From Rosenbergiella nectarea (GTDB lineage: Bacteria; Pseudomonadota; Gammaproteobacteria; Enterobacterales; Enterobacteriaceae), in contig NZ_FOGC01000001.1 of assembly GCF_900111105.1 (NCBI RefSeq), forward strand, positions 362,549 through 426,548: a stretch of 64,000 bases of DNA, given 5' to 3'. Position 1 is the first letter of the stretch; each line of letters begins with the position of its first letter. Positions 1-9,339 of this stretch are shown here, one piece after another. The position numbers and the translations under genes are program-made. The notes under the pieces are model-generated. The model did no database searches. It was not told the origin of the DNA and saw nothing but the letters and a program-made list of their open reading frames with translations.

Positions 1-1
1 T

Positions 2-1000
2 TTTGCCTTACTCTCGCCAATGGTGCCTTATTTAACCCGTTACCTCGGGTTAGAACGTAGTGTCGCCGTAGCCTTGGTAGCGATTTGCCTGGGGGTTATG
101 CTGCGGGCGTTGGGCACGGTCACCTTTCTTTATCTCGGAACCGTGATCATCGGTGCGGGTATTGCCGTTGGCAATGTGATCCTACCGAGTTTATTGAAGC
201 GTGATTTCGTGAGTATCCTCCCTAAAATGACGGGCGCTTATTCATTAACGATGGGGATAAGCGCAGCATTAGCCTCCGTATTGGTGGTGCCGCTTGCGAC
301 GCATTTGGGATGGGCGCAAGCCTCATTAAGCTTACTCATTTTCCCGTTGATTGCTTTGATAGTCTGGGCGCAACAGCTTAAAGGGAGGGCGGTTACCGGT
401 TTATCGCGGCCGGCGATGAGCAGCAATGCACAGATTTGGCGTTCATCCTTGGCTTGGCAAATAACGCTCTTTCTGGGATTGAACTCGCTGATTTATTACG
501 TATTGGTCAGTTGGTTGCCTGTACTGCTCGTGGACAGCGGTTTCTCGGCGACCAAAGCCGGTAGCTTACATGGATTACTGCAATTAGCGACTGCACTGCC
601 TGGCCTCATTATTGGTGCGGTGATTGCACGTTATCGCGATCAGCGTTGGCTCGCCATGGCGATGGCAAGCCTATGGGTGGTGAGTCTTGTAGGATTATGG
701 GGGATGCCAGGCTGGGCAATACTGTGGGTCGGGCTTGGAGGAATCGGGTCGGGTGCCGCGATGATTCTGGGCCTATCGTTGATTGGACTACGCAGTCGTT
801 CGGCTCACCAAGCGGTAGCGCTTTCAGGGATGGCACAGGCGGTGGGCTACTTATTAGCGGCAGCTGGCCCCGCCGCGATGGGGAAGTTACATGAACAGAG
901 CGGAAGCTGGCACTTGCCCTTACTTTTTTGTCTACTCTTAGCGATTGCAATGATGGCGATGGGCTTGCTTGCTGGGAAAAATCGACTGATGGACGAGTAA
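2..1000 (+). CDS. MFS transporter, CynX/NimT-like (5' end outside the window)
   Basis: The reading frame is open from base 2 through the ATG at base 20, so the gene starts before the window and the ATG is probably internal. The visible 332 residues form about ten hydrophobic segments with the Gly-rich turns of major facilitator carriers (for example VLVSWLPVLLVDSGFS in mid-protein). This region resembles the CynX/YeaN branch, whose members carry cyanate, nitroimidazoles or other small anions. It is an inner-membrane protein; the substrate cannot be read from sequence. It converges on rnpB, and the palindrome at 1006-1031 separates them. MFS assignment is confident, the subfamily moderately so. 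Confidence 0.8.
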   Translation, partial: FALLSPMVPYLTRYLGLERSVAVALVAICLGVMLRALGTVTFLYLGTVIIGAGIAVGNVILPSLLKRDFVSILPKMTGAYSLTMGISAALASVLVVPLATHLGWAQASLSLLIFPLIALIVWAQQLKGRAVTGLSRPAMSSNAQIWRSSLAWQITLFLGLNSLIYYVLVSWLPVLLVDSGFSATKAGSLHGLLQLATALPGLIIGAVIARYRDQRWLAMAMASLWVVSLVGLWGMPGWAILWVGLGGIGSGAAMILGLSLIGLRSRSAHQAVALSGMAQAVGYLLAAAGPAAMGKLHEQSGSWHLPLLFCLLLAIAMMAMGLLAGKNRLMDE

Positions 1001-1005
1001 AAAAA

Positions 1006-1035
1006 AGAGGTTACTGCATGCAGTAACCTCTTCTC
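1006..1035 (-). terminator. rnpB terminator, perfect palindrome plus U-tract
   Basis: Bases 1006-1031 form a perfect 26-base inverted repeat centred on TGCATGCA. On the minus strand it is followed by a run of U from the A-run at 1000-1006, giving a classical intrinsic terminator just downstream of the RNase P RNA. The plus-strand side has no U-run. Confidence 0.8.
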
Positions 1036-1040
1036 AAAAA

Positions 1041-1413
<373 letters not shown>

Positions 1414-1421
1414 GGCGGCGG

Positions 1422-1450
1422 ATGATAGGGGAAATTACCGCCATTGTCAC
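1422..1450 (-). promoter_or_regulatory. rnpB promoter (sigma70)
   Basis: On the minus strand, GTGACA (1445-1450) and TATCAT (1422-1427) are separated by exactly 17 bases. Each hexamer is one mismatch from the sigma70 consensus. The RNase P RNA starts about 9 bases downstream of the -10 element, as expected for a stable-RNA promoter. Confidence 0.7.
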
Positions 1451-1463
1451 GTCTTTCTATTGT

Positions 1464-2330
1464 TTAATTAGCCTGCTGCTGCGCTAATCCATGCTTATAT
1501 AACGCATTTTTCTTCACGCCATGGATCTCAGCCGCCAATGCTGCCGCTTTCTTCAAGGGCAGTTCGGCCTGCAATAAGGCTAGGGTACGTAAGGCTTCTA
1601 CGGGAAGTTCTTCCTCTTGTGCTTGATAGCCCGCCACGATCAGTACCATTTCGCCTTTGCGGCGATTCTCATCAGCCTGAACCCACGCCAACAGCTCACC
1701 GACCGGAGCTCCGTGGATAGACTCCCACGTCTTGGTAATTTCCCGGGCGAGCACAACATGGCGATGTTCGCCGAGCTCGCTGACCATATCTGCCAGGCAA
1801 TCCAGTAAACGGTGAGTCGATTCATAGAAGATTAAGGTGCGAGGTTCTTCCACCACTGCCCGTAAGGCATCACGACGACCTTTACTTTTGGCAGGAAGAA
1901 ACCCTTCGTAACAAAAACGATCAGAAGGCAGTCCGGAGGCACTTAACGCAGTTATTGCGGCGCAGGCCCCCGGGAGTGGGACGACTTTAAGCCCAGCTTG
2001 GCGGCAACGGGTCACGAGGTGATAGCCCGGATCGTTGATCAAGGGGGTTCCTGCATCGGAAACCAAGGCTATACTTTCCCCTTGCTGTAACTTACTTATC
2101 AGTACATCGGCTTTTTGCTGCTCATTGTGATCATGCAATGAGAATAAGCGCGCATTGATCGCGAAATGTTGTAGGAGTAGGCCGGTATGGCGTGTATCTT
2201 CAGCTGCAACCAAATCGACCTTTGTTAAGACGGTCAGCGCGCGTTGGGTAATGTCGGCTAAGTTACCAATAGGGGTAGGAACAATATATAATGTTCCTAC
2301 AGAAATCTCTGACTGATCGTGTTGTTTCAT
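1464..2330 (-). CDS. rsmI: 16S rRNA (cytidine1402-2'-O)-methyltransferase
   Basis: RsmI 2'-O-methylates C1402 of 16S rRNA in the ribosomal decoding centre, using S-adenosylmethionine. The 288-residue protein starts [20 protein letters not shown]. It has the tetrapyrrole-methylase fold signatures [31 protein letters not shown] and PLPGACA, and the length fits the family (286 in E. coli). It is divergent from lpoA, with about 60 bases for both promoters, exactly as in E. coli. Its stop is close to the rnpB promoter, so rnpB has taken the downstream position here. Confidence 0.95.
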   Translation of the reverse strand: MKQHDQSEISVGTLYIVPTPIGNLADITQRALTVLTKVDLVAAEDTRHTGLLLQHFAINARLFSLHDHNEQQKADVLISKLQQGESIALVSDAGTPLINDPGYHLVTRCRQAGLKVVPLPGACAAITALSASGLPSDRFCYEGFLPAKSKGRRDALRAVVEEPRTLIFYESTHRLLDCLADMVSELGEHRHVVLAREITKTWESIHGAPVGELLAWVQADENRRKGEMVLIVAGYQAQEEELPVEALRTLALLQAELPLKKAAALAAEIHGVKKNALYKHGLAQQQAN

Positions 2331-2391
2331 TGTTTCATCCGAATTGCCGCTTTACTATAGGGCGTTCTGAGAAAAACATAATGGGTGCTCT

Positions 2392-4422
2392 ATGCTTTCT
2401 TCATTTGTGAATCGTCGTAACGCAGGGCGTTTTGTTCCTGTTGTGTTGGCCGGATTTATTTTGGCCGCCTGTGGTGTCAATCAAGAAAATCAGACGCCAT
2501 CGGCTACTCTCCAACCCACTGCGAATCAAGGCTCTGCTTATTATCTGCAACAGATGCAGCAAAGCCACGATGATAGCAGGAGTCATTGGCAATTACTCGC
2601 AATACGCGCATTACTTGACGAGGGTAAGCTGACACAAGCTGGACAGCAACTGCAACAATTGCCGAGCCAATTGACCGCCGAACAACAGGTCGAGAGCCAT
2701 TTTCTCAGAACGCAGTATGCGATAAGTCAGAAACAATTCCGTGAAGCGGCTCAGCAGCTTAGTGCCTTATCGGTACAAGGCTTAAACGCTACGCAGCGTC
2801 AGCGTTACTATCACCTGATGATCGACAGTGCGCAGGGCGAAGCCCCAGTAGACGTCTTACGTGCCTATATCGCTTTACAACCTCATTCAGCAGGCAGGGC
2901 ACAACAGAAAAACCTCGATGCAACGTGGCAGACCTTGGTGACTATCCCGCAGGATCAAGTGGGTAATATCACTATCAATGCAAATGAAAATATCTTGCAG
3001 GGTTGGTTAGATCTATTGGGCGTCTATTATCAAAACCGTGGTGATCAAGATAACCTGAAGCATGCGGTGCAAGACTGGCAGACGCGTTATCCCGATAACC
3101 CAGCCTCGAAAACGCTGCCCGCTGGCTTGGCACAGGTGATGAATCTCTCTGTCGCGTCCACTAATACGATAGCGCTTCTTTTACCGTTATCGGGACCGGG
3201 TGCCGTCTTCTCGAAAGCGATTGAACAAGGCTTCGAAGATGCGCGTAATGGTCACTTAGCGGCGAGCGCACCCGCAACGACCGATGCAAATACCGTGATC
3301 CGCGCGCCGCAAACGACGGCTTCGGCGACCGGTGATGCAGCGGTTAGCCCTTCGGCAGTGGCGACTCCCGCAGCAGCGGATACCTCTACCGCGACACCAG
3401 AGGCGTCGAATCAAGCGGCAACTATTCCAGGAACGGCTTCCGCCAATACGGCCGCACAAATTAAAGTTTACGATACGAACGGTCATCCGATTGACCAGCT
3501 ACTCCAGCAAGCCCAGCAAGAGGGGGCGACCATAGTCGTTGGACCTTTATTGAAAGATGATGTCGCGAAAGCCGTGACAACCCAAACCTCGTTGAATATT
3601 CTGGCATTGAATGAACCGCCTGATTTACAAAACTATCCTAACGTTTGTTACTTTGCGTTATCTCCGGAGAATGAAGCACGTGATGCTGCCGAGCATATGT
3701 GGGCGCAAGGAAAACGCTCCCCAGTGCTATTACTGCCAAGTAATTCATTGGGAGATAGGGTCGCTGCAGCCTTTACCCGTCAGTGGCAATCTTTAGGCGG
3801 GGCAACGGTATTACGTCAATCCATCGGTTCAGAAAGTGAATTACGAAGTAAGATTAACAGTAACGCAGGAATCGCCTTAGGCGGGACACCGGTGACGGCC
3901 GCGCCAAGTTCAGACAACGGTGCCGTCACTGTCGCGGGCATGACTTTTGATGCGCCGAGCGCTCAGCCTGTGGCCGCAAGCGGAGACGTGGATTCTGTCT
4001 ATATCGTGGCGAACCAAGCTTCATTAGATTTAATCAAGCCGCTAATCACCATGAAAATTGGTTCACAAAGCCGTGTGGCGTTTTATGCGAATTCACTCAG
4101 TTCTCAAGCGGGCGCAGGACCGGATTTCCGCTTCGAAATGGAAGGGCTACAGTTTAGTGATATCCCGCTGCTATCGGGTGCCAACCCTAGCTTAAAACAG
4201 CAGGTCACCGGTCAGTTCAACCAAGACTATACCCTGACACGACTCTACGCGATGGGCGTCGATGCTTGGACGTTAGCTAACCATTTCACTCCGCTTCGCC
4301 AGCAACCGGGTTACCAACTTCAAGGGAATACTGGCCTGCTGAAAGCGACACAAAATTGCGTGATCAACAGGACGTTATCATGGAACCAATATACTCACGG
4401 GGAGATTGTTCCCGTCAATTAA
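2392..4422 (+). CDS. lpoA: Penicillin-binding protein activator LpoA (outer-membrane lipoprotein)
   Basis: LpoA is an outer-membrane lipoprotein that crosses the periplasm and activates the peptidoglycan synthase PBP1A (mrcA). The 676-residue protein has a signal peptide ending in the lipobox LAAC (lipidated Cys27). A helical TPR-like N-terminal domain spans about residues 30-250. The C-terminal domain is like periplasmic binding protein type I (IALLLPLSGPGAVF, then VVGPLLKDDV). A long Ala/Thr/Ser/Pro-rich stretch at about residues 290-355 is a disordered linker, as in other LpoA proteins, and a second shorter low-complexity insert lies near residue 505. The 3' end overlaps yraN. Confidence 0.95.
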   Translation: MLSSFVNRRNAGRFVPVVLAGFILAACGVNQENQTPSATLQPTANQGSAYYLQQMQQSHDDSRSHWQLLAIRALLDEGKLTQAGQQLQQLPSQLTAEQQVESHFLRTQYAISQKQFREAAQQLSALSVQGLNATQRQRYYHLMIDSAQGEAPVDVLRAYIALQPHSAGRAQQKNLDATWQTLVTIPQDQVGNITINANENILQGWLDLLGVYYQNRGDQDNLKHAVQDWQTRYPDNPASKTLPAGLAQVMNLSVASTNTIALLLPLSGPGAVFSKAIEQGFEDARNGHLAASAPATTDANTVIRAPQTTASATGDAAVSPSAVATPAAADTSTATPEASNQAATIPGTASANTAAQIKVYDTNGHPIDQLLQQAQQEGATIVVGPLLKDDVAKAVTTQTSLNILALNEPPDLQNYPNVCYFALSPENEARDAAEHMWAQGKRSPVLLLPSNSLGDRVAAAFTRQWQSLGGATVLRQSIGSESELRSKINSNAGIALGGTPVTAAPSSDNGAVTVAGMTFDAPSAQPVAASGDVDSVYIVANQASLDLIKPLITMKIGSQSRVAFYANSLSSQAGAGPDFRFEMEGLQFSDIPLLSGANPSLKQQVTGQFNQDYTLTRLYAMGVDAWTLANHFTPLRQQPGYQLQGNTGLLKATQNCVINRTLSWNQYTHGEIVPVN

Positions 4423-4766
4423 CTCGACGGCAGCAAGGCGAGCAAATGGAAAAGCTCGCTTGCCACTATTTGTGTCAGGCCGGCTTGCGCTGGATCGCCA
4501 GTAATGTCTCCTATCGACATGGCGAGCTTGATCTGATTATGCTAGACGAGCAAACTTACGTTTTTGTCGAGGTTCGCTATCGTAAAAATTGCGCCTACGG
4601 TGACGCGGCAGCAAGCATCACTTGGCGTAAACAACAGAAAATTAAGACCGCGGCGGCTTATTGGTTAGCTAACCAAGATAAGTGTTTATCGACCGCAAAT
4701 TGCCGGTTTGATGTAGTTGCGGTGACGGGATCTCGCGTAAACTGGATCAAAAACGCTTTTTACTAA
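4380..4766 (+). CDS. yraN: YraN family protein (UPF0102, nuclease-like fold)
   Basis: This is a 128-residue protein of the UPF0102 family, a small restriction-endonuclease-like fold whose cellular role is not firmly known. The hallmark segment [21 protein letters not shown] contains the Glu/Asp and Glu-x-x positions expected for a PD-(D/E)XK active site; the C-terminal RFDVVA motif is also typical. I place the start at the ATG at 4380 (MEPIYSRGD), which matches the E. coli length and overlaps lpoA by 43 bases; an upstream codon at 4356 would add eight residues. It is cotranscribed with lpoA and diaA. Confidence 0.88.
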   Translation: MEPIYSRGDCSRQLTRRQQGEQMEKLACHYLCQAGLRWIASNVSYRHGELDLIMLDEQTYVFVEVRYRKNCAYGDAAASITWRKQQKIKTAAAYWLANQDKCLSTANCRFDVVAVTGSRVNWIKNAFY

Positions 4767-4789
4767 GATCAACAAAGTTAGGTGATGCA

Positions 4790-5380
4790 GTGCAGGATAG
4801 AATTAAAGCGTGTTTTACTGAAAGTATACAAACACAAATCGCCGCGGCTGAGGCGCTACCCGACGCTATCTCTCGAGCCACCATGGTGATTGTCCAGTGT
4901 CTACTCAATGGTAATAAAGTATTGAGTTGTGGTAACGGCGCTTCCGCCGCCAATGCACAGCATTTTACCGCCACAATGATCAACCAATTTGAGAATGAAC
5001 GGCCAAGCCTCCCTGCATTCTGTTTGAGCGCAGATAATATTATGCTCACGGCGATTGGTAATGAACGCCAGCACGATGAAATTTATGCTAAGCAAGTGCG
5101 GGCGTTGGGTCAGGCAGGGGATATCCTGTTGGCCATCTCGACACGCGGAAACAGCCCAGATATTGTGAAGGCCGTAGAAGCTGCCGTGACCCGTGATATG
5201 ACCATCGTGGCATTAACCGGCTTTGATGGTGGGGTATTAGCGGGGTTGCTCGGACCCCAAGATGTTGAAATTAGGATACCGTCGCACCGCAATGCGCGTA
5301 TCCAAGAAATGCATATGCTAACTGTTAATTGTTTAAGCGAGTTAATTGATAACTCACTTTTTCCTCATCAGGAAGGTTAA
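4790..5380 (+). CDS. diaA: DnaA initiator-associating protein DiaA
   Basis: DiaA is a homotetrameric SIS-domain protein that binds DnaA and promotes its assembly on oriC for timely initiation of replication. The 196 residues are very close to E. coli DiaA throughout ([45 protein letters not shown]). The start is GTG, as in E. coli, with a TAGGTG Shine-Dalgarno a few bases upstream. It lies 23 bases after yraN and 11 bases before dolP, consistent with one lpoA-yraN-diaA-dolP transcription unit. Confidence 0.96.
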   Translation: MQDRIKACFTESIQTQIAAAEALPDAISRATMVIVQCLLNGNKVLSCGNGASAANAQHFTATMINQFENERPSLPAFCLSADNIMLTAIGNERQHDEIYAKQVRALGQAGDILLAISTRGNSPDIVKAVEAAVTRDMTIVALTGFDGGVLAGLLGPQDVEIRIPSHRNARIQEMHMLTVNCLSELIDNSLFPHQEG

Positions 5381-5391
5381 GGAGAAATAGA

Positions 5392-5961
5392 ATGAGATTC
5401 CCCTTTTTGGCTGTCTTACTTTGCAGCACATTCGCCCTGCAGGGCTGTGCCGCGGTACTGATTGGTTCAGCAGGTGTTGCCACCAAATCAGCCACTGATG
5501 CCCGTACCGTGGGGACTCAGGTCGACGATGGCACCTTAGAGCTTCGTGTCGCCAATGCCTTGGCAACAAATAAAGAAATTAAAACTACCGCCCATATCAA
5601 TGACACGGCTTATCAAGGGAAAGTCCTGTTGACCGGACAAGCCCCGAGTCAAGCCTTAGCCGATACCGCACGTGAAATTGCGGCGAAAACGGATGGTACG
5701 GTTGAAGTCTATAATGAAATCCGTATCGGCAGTAATGTCAGCTTAGGAACCTCTTCCTCCGATACCTGGATCACCACCAAAATCCGCTCACAACTGCTGG
5801 CAAGCGATCAAGTAAAGTCCTCCAGCATCAAAGTGACGACTGAGAATGGTGAAGTCTTCTTAATGGGCTTAGTCACCGCGGCAGAAGGCCAAGCTGCGGC
5901 GGATCTGGCCAGTCGGGTGAATGGCGTGAAACATGTCACCACCGTTTATACGTTTTTATAA
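5392..5961 (+). CDS. dolP: Division/outer-membrane stress lipoprotein DolP (YraP)
   Basis: This is an outer-membrane lipoprotein with two tandem BON domains that supports envelope integrity and interacts with anionic phospholipids at division sites. The 189-residue precursor has a signal peptide ending in LQGC (Cys19). BON repeats occupy about residues 46-115 and 124-189; each ends with the typical Val-x-Gly-Val-x-x-Val pattern, as in NGVKHVTTV near the C-terminus. In E. coli this gene belongs to the sigmaE regulon; no sigmaE promoter was sought here. It is the last gene of the lpoA operon. Confidence 0.95.
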   Translation: MRFPFLAVLLCSTFALQGCAAVLIGSAGVATKSATDARTVGTQVDDGTLELRVANALATNKEIKTTAHINDTAYQGKVLLTGQAPSQALADTAREIAAKTDGTVEVYNEIRIGSNVSLGTSSSDTWITTKIRSQLLASDQVKSSSIKVTTENGEVFLMGLVTAAEGQAAADLASRVNGVKHVTTVYTFL

Positions 5962-5970
5962 AGTGACCTT

Positions 5971-6879
5971 ATGCCTAAAGAGCGCGCATTAACCTTAGAC
6001 GCTTTACGCGTGATGGATGCAATAGAGCGCCGCGGGAGTTTTGCCGCGGCGGCCGAGGAGTTAGGTAAAGTTCCGTCGGCACTCAGCTACACCATGCAAA
6101 AACTGGAAGACGAGCTTGATGTTGTGCTTTTTGACCGTTCTGGCCACCGAACAAAATTTACTAATGTAGGCCGCCTTTTACTGGAAAGAGGGCGCTTTCT
6201 ACTCGATGCGGCGGATAAGCTGGCGGGAGATGCTGAAGCATTGGCTAGGGGCTGGGAGCCGCAGCTTACGATAGTCTGTGAAGCCTTGGTGAGCTGCGAA
6301 TACCTCTATCCTCTCGTGAATAAGCTTGAAGAAAAGAGCCACACGCAGCTCAATTTACTGACCGAAGTCTTAGCAGGGGCATGGGAAAGCCTAGAAGAGG
6401 GACGAGCGGATATTGTGATTGCCCCAACGCTCCATTTTAGGACCTCAACTGAAATTAATAGCCGTAAACTTTACAGCATGAAAAGCCTCTATGTGGCGAG
6501 TGCTGACCATCCCATTCTTAACGAACCCGACCCTGATGCAGAGTCAGCGCGTCTCAAATATCGTGGTATCGCGGTAGCTGATTCAGCACGCATACGCCCG
6601 ACGATTACCGTGCAGGTACTTGATCGGCAGAGCCGGTTAACAGTCAGTAATCTCGAGAATAAATATCGCGCTATTGTCGCAGGCTTGGGCGTAGGCACCT
6701 TGCCGTATCCGATGATCGCAGAAGACTTGCGCCAAGGGCGTTTGAAAGTGATTTCGGATACCTATCAGCGGGATATTGACGTGATTATGGCCTGGAGGCG
6801 AGATAGCATGGGTGAAGCTAAATCGTGGGCATTGCGCGAGATCCCTAAGCTCTTTGCAAAAAAATTCCCGCAGAGTTAG
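5971..6879 (+). CDS. yhaJ: LysR-family transcriptional regulator YhaJ
   Basis: A LysR-type regulator with an N-terminal winged helix-turn-helix (about residues 8-65, with GSFAAAAEELGKVPSALSYT) and a C-terminal effector domain. The 302 residues align closely with E. coli YhaJ, including VVLFDRSGHRTKFTNVGR, ITEVLAGAWE-like and MAWRRDSMGEAKSW. YhaJ has been linked to sensing aromatic compounds and to virulence or alarm responses in E. coli; its targets here are unknown. It starts only 9 bases after dolP, so it may be read through from that operon, unlike the E. coli arrangement. Confidence 0.9.
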   Translation: MPKERALTLDALRVMDAIERRGSFAAAAEELGKVPSALSYTMQKLEDELDVVLFDRSGHRTKFTNVGRLLLERGRFLLDAADKLAGDAEALARGWEPQLTIVCEALVSCEYLYPLVNKLEEKSHTQLNLLTEVLAGAWESLEEGRADIVIAPTLHFRTSTEINSRKLYSMKSLYVASADHPILNEPDPDAESARLKYRGIAVADSARIRPTITVQVLDRQSRLTVSNLENKYRAIVAGLGVGTLPYPMIAEDLRQGRLKVISDTYQRDIDVIMAWRRDSMGEAKSWALREIPKLFAKKFPQS

Positions 6880-6888
6880 CGGGAATTT
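6862..6888. terminator. Bidirectional terminator between yhaJ and yqjK
   Basis: Arms AAATTCCCGC (6862-6871) and GCGGGAATTT (6879-6888) form a perfect 10-bp stem. The yhaJ stop codon lies in the loop. The A-run at 6857-6864 gives a long U-run for minus-strand transcripts from the yqjDEK operon. Confidence 0.75.
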
Positions 6889-6899
6889 CTAAAGAGCGA

Positions 6900-7181
6900 T
6901 TAGCGTGGGATCATCTTTTTAATCATTCGCCAACTGCTCCACAATCCAAAACCTCTCTTGACGAGGCGGCTTAGTGTCTTGGGTTTTCTGGCTACCCATA
7001 ACGCTAAGACACTCCCGCCGATCGCGAAGTAGCGGCGTGCAGTATAGGCGGCAGACCATAACTGGTCGTAACGTGAAGTGGCGACGAGCCATTGTTGCTG
7101 ACAAGAGACAAGATCCATACGTTGAGTCTGAATAGTCGTTAATAATTCTTGCTTGCGTGCTTCACGTTCTCTACGACTCAT
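6900..7181 (-). CDS. yqjK: YqjK-like small protein
   Basis: A 93-residue basic protein of the YqjK family, function unknown. The N-terminal half is a charged helix starting SRREREARKQELL. A short hydrophobic stretch near residues 50-63 (YFAIGGSVLALWVA) may be a membrane anchor, followed by a very basic C-terminus. It overlaps yqjE by four bases (ATGA), showing translational coupling. It is the last gene of the yqjD-yqjE-yqjK unit, which in E. coli is part of the stationary-phase inner-membrane set. Confidence 0.82.
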   Translation of the reverse strand: MSRREREARKQELLTTIQTQRMDLVSCQQQWLVATSRYDQLWSAAYTARRYFAIGGSVLALWVARKPKTLSRLVKRGFGLWSSWRMIKKMIPR

Positions 7182-7576
7182 GCCTGTTTCTCCTCGAGTT
7201 GTTTACGGTCAGTATCCAACTCCTTGCGAGTATGTTTCAGCAGAGTAGAGCGGCGAGATTTCACCAGTGCCCAGACGCCAAAAATAATCGCTAGGCCGAA
7301 CAGAACGGCTGTCGTGATGACGATGGCATAGAGCCTCGCACTGGGTGGTACCGCAAGAATAACGAGGATCATTAAGCTCATTAAACCAAATGCAGTAAAG
7401 ATCATCGTCAGACCAACCATCAGCAGCATCTGCAGAAGGTTAGCTTTCTCTTCCTCTAGCTCGACAATCACTAAACGGATCCGTGTTTCAGCAATGCTGA
7501 CTAGGCTGGTCAATATGCGCTGACCCACTCCTAGAATGCCTTCTCCTGGTGCTGAACCAGGTCTTGAGCTACTCAT
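7178..7576 (-). CDS. yqjE: YqjE family inner-membrane protein (phage-holin-like superfamily)
   Basis: A 132-residue protein with two strong transmembrane helices (about residues 45-70 and 75-100) between charged tails, as in the YqjE/holin-superfamily-VI proteins. In E. coli it is made with YqjD in stationary phase. Key features are the segment TLVSIAETRIRLVIVELEEE (one residue changed from the general family pattern) before the first helix and a basic C-terminal tail. It lies 1 base from yqjD and overlaps yqjK by four bases. Its molecular function is not established. Confidence 0.83.
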   Translation of the reverse strand: MSSSRPGSAPGEGILGVGQRILTSLVSIAETRIRLVIVELEEEKANLLQMLLMVGLTMIFTAFGLMSLMILVILAVPPSARLYAIVITTAVLFGLAIIFGVWALVKSRRSTLLKHTRKELDTDRKQLEEKQA

Positions 7577-7577
7577 C

Positions 7578-7883
7578 TTAGCGCCGTGAGATAAGAATGC
7601 CGACCACTAGGCCAATCGCTGCGCCAAGGCCAACACCGTGCCAAGGTTTATCATGTACGTAAGAGTCTGCTTTTTGGGCGGCGTCGCGGGTAGACTGTGC
7701 GATACGCTCACCGGAATCACCCAAGCGATCACGAGAATTTTGTAAAGCATCCTGTGCTTTCTGATGTAAGCGTGAAAGTTCGGTACGAGATTTGCTACTA
7801 CCTTGATTTAACACTTCTTCGAGTGTGTCTGCTAATGAAGCTAATTCTGCGCGTAAATCGTTAGATGCATTATTCTTCGACAT
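7578..7883 (-). CDS. yqjD: YqjD/ElaB family ribosome-associated inner-membrane protein
   Basis: A 101-residue member of the DUF883 (YqjD/ElaB/YgaM) family. It has a long amphipathic, coiled-coil-prone N-terminal part (about residues 5-75) and a C-terminal transmembrane anchor with the family signature HDKPWHGVGLGAAIGLVVG. E. coli YqjD is a stationary-phase, RpoS-dependent protein that tethers ribosomes to the inner membrane. It is the first gene of the yqjD-yqjE-yqjK unit; the 145 bases upstream hold its promoter. yqjC, which precedes it in E. coli, is absent. Confidence 0.9.
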   Translation of the reverse strand: MSKNNASNDLRAELASLADTLEEVLNQGSSKSRTELSRLHQKAQDALQNSRDRLGDSGERIAQSTRDAAQKADSYVHDKPWHGVGLGAAIGLVVGILISRR

Positions 7884-8028
7884 CAGAGACTCCTTTTGGG
7901 GGGATTAAGTCCAGTTTAAATGGGTCATGAACGCCTACCTAAGGTAGGGGATCATTTAATAAATACTAAATTAAGTATAGATGGGCTTTTTGAAAGTTCA
8001 AAGAGAGGGAGGTAATAATTTTTTAACA

Positions 8029-8352
8029 CTATTCAATGCGATAACTGTTATCAAGAATTCTCTTAAGCACCTTTTCAGCGGCATGGCTATCTTCAATTGA
8101 ATTGAAACTGATAATCAGTGAATCGCTATCAGAGGTAATAGATTTGATAGTAATTCCCTCTGCACTCAAGTGCTGGTAAAGGAAAAAACCATCGGGCAGC
8201 GAAACACCGTGATTCGTTACATTGATCTTTACAATGGCTTCGGGCGATTGCCAAGTATACTGGTAAGCGAACACCGCCACGGCAAGTACAATAAGAAAGA
8301 GTATCGCGGCAATAAAGAGTTGTCGCGGAGACTTGATGAGTAAAGAACGCAT
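8029..8352 (-). CDS. mzrA: EnvZ/OmpR regulon modulator MzrA
   Basis: MzrA (formerly YqjB/EcfM) is a small inner-membrane protein that binds the sensor kinase EnvZ and links CpxAR output to the OmpR regulon. The 107 residues comprise a short basic N-terminus, one transmembrane helix (about residues 13-31), and a periplasmic domain of about 75 residues with the family pattern VSLPDGFFLYQHL. The ATG overlaps the yqjA stop codon by one base (TAATG), so the two genes are translationally coupled as in E. coli. Confidence 0.88.
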   Translation of the reverse strand: MRSLLIKSPRQLFIAAILFLIVLAVAVFAYQYTWQSPEAIVKINVTNHGVSLPDGFFLYQHLSAEGITIKSITSDSDSLIISFNSIEDSHAAEKVLKRILDNSYRIE

Positions 8353-9020
8353 TAATATTGAGGCCTTGATGCTTTACGCTTACGCCACAGTAAAATTAAC
8401 GAACCGATTAAACCGCCTACCAATAACACTGCGGGCAGCAACATTAAGCAAAACATCAGTTTATCTTCGTACTTTTGAAACAAGGCCGTTTTACCTAACG
8501 CATAGCCGGCGCAAGTTAAAATCAATACCCATAGAAAACCGCTGAGCCAGTTAAAGACTTGAAAACGTGCACTGCGTAAGCCCGAAACGCCGGCTAAGGT
8601 CGGTAATAAGGTCCGGACAAATGCGATAAAGCGCGCAATGAGCAGTGCAGCAAGGCCATGGCGTTCAAACAATGTATGGGTACGCTCATGATATTTTTGA
8701 GGAATATGCGATAGCCACTTCTTCACCAATGGCGTATTCCCTAACCATCGGCCTTGAATATAACTAAACCAACAGCCCAAGCTGGCTGCCGTAGTAAGAA
8801 TAAATAGGGTTAAGGGGAAACTCATGGTTCCCTTCGCAATCAGTACACCGACGAGAATTAATAAGCTATCACCGGGAAGAAATGCCGCAGGCAAAAGTCC
8901 ATTTTCAAGACTGATAATAATAAACAAGATACCGTAAAGCATCCACACCAAAGATGGGTTGGCGAGCGTGTTAAAATCCTGATGCCAAAGGGCGGTGAGC
9001 AGGGCCTGCAAAGTATCCAT
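8352..9020 (-). CDS. yqjA: DedA-family membrane protein YqjA
   Basis: A polytopic inner-membrane protein of the DedA/VTT superfamily. E. coli YqjA is needed with YghB for normal membrane potential, cell division and alkaline tolerance, and DedA proteins are implicated in lipid-carrier recycling. The 222 residues contain the conserved acidic and arginine sites ENGLLPAAFLPGDSLL and RFIAFVRTLLPTLAGVSG. It heads the yqjA-mzrA operon, which responds to CpxR in E. coli; I did not find a convincing CpxR tandem repeat upstream. Confidence 0.93.
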   Translation of the reverse strand: MDTLQALLTALWHQDFNTLANPSLVWMLYGILFIIISLENGLLPAAFLPGDSLLILVGVLIAKGTMSFPLTLFILTTAASLGCWFSYIQGRWLGNTPLVKKWLSHIPQKYHERTHTLFERHGLAALLIARFIAFVRTLLPTLAGVSGLRSARFQVFNWLSGFLWVLILTCAGYALGKTALFQKYEDKLMFCLMLLPAVLLVGGLIGSLILLWRKRKASRPQY

Positions 9021-9339
9021 TTAACATTCCTAATGAATAAGGGATCTGGCACCAGTGCCAAGGTCTGACACATTTACGCCAATAGTACTGTTATTATGCG
9101 CTGTGAAAACGATCTGAAAAGTAAACGCTTATCAACTTCCTTGCTCGCACATTGACGTCAAGTGTAACAAAAATTTAGGGTGATAAACATTTTAATTGTC
9201 CTTAGAGCGGGAGTTTTACGCAGGTTGGCCAAGAATCCCAACCCTTTTTACACAGGCTGACACTTTTCGTTTTTTGTTGACTGTGGGCAGGGAACAAGAA
9301 GGATAAGAGCCTCGCGGATGCTGAGGCTCTGAATTGACT
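9021..9339. other. Intergenic region between yqjA and sstT
   Basis: This stretch holds no convincing protein gene. It must contain the minus-strand yqjA promoter at its left side and the sstT terminator (9306-9330) at its right. On the plus strand there is a TTGACG hexamer at 9152-9157 and a GGTTGG/CCAACC stem followed by CTTTTT at 9223-9249, which together could mark a short untranslated RNA. The exuR/exuT/uxa genes that separate yqjA and sstT in E. coli are missing. Confidence 0.5.
9306..9330 (-). terminator. sstT terminator hairpin
   Basis: Arms AGAGCCTC (9306-9313) and GAGGCTCT (9323-9330) enclose a 9-base loop just past the sstT stop. The U-tract on the minus strand is short (TTAT), so termination efficiency is uncertain. 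Confidence 0.55.

Noticed and set aside
7930..7955. CCTACC/GGTAGG inverted repeat upstream of yqjD as an operator
   Set aside because: Six-base arms with a 3-base spacer match no regulator site known to me and could be chance.
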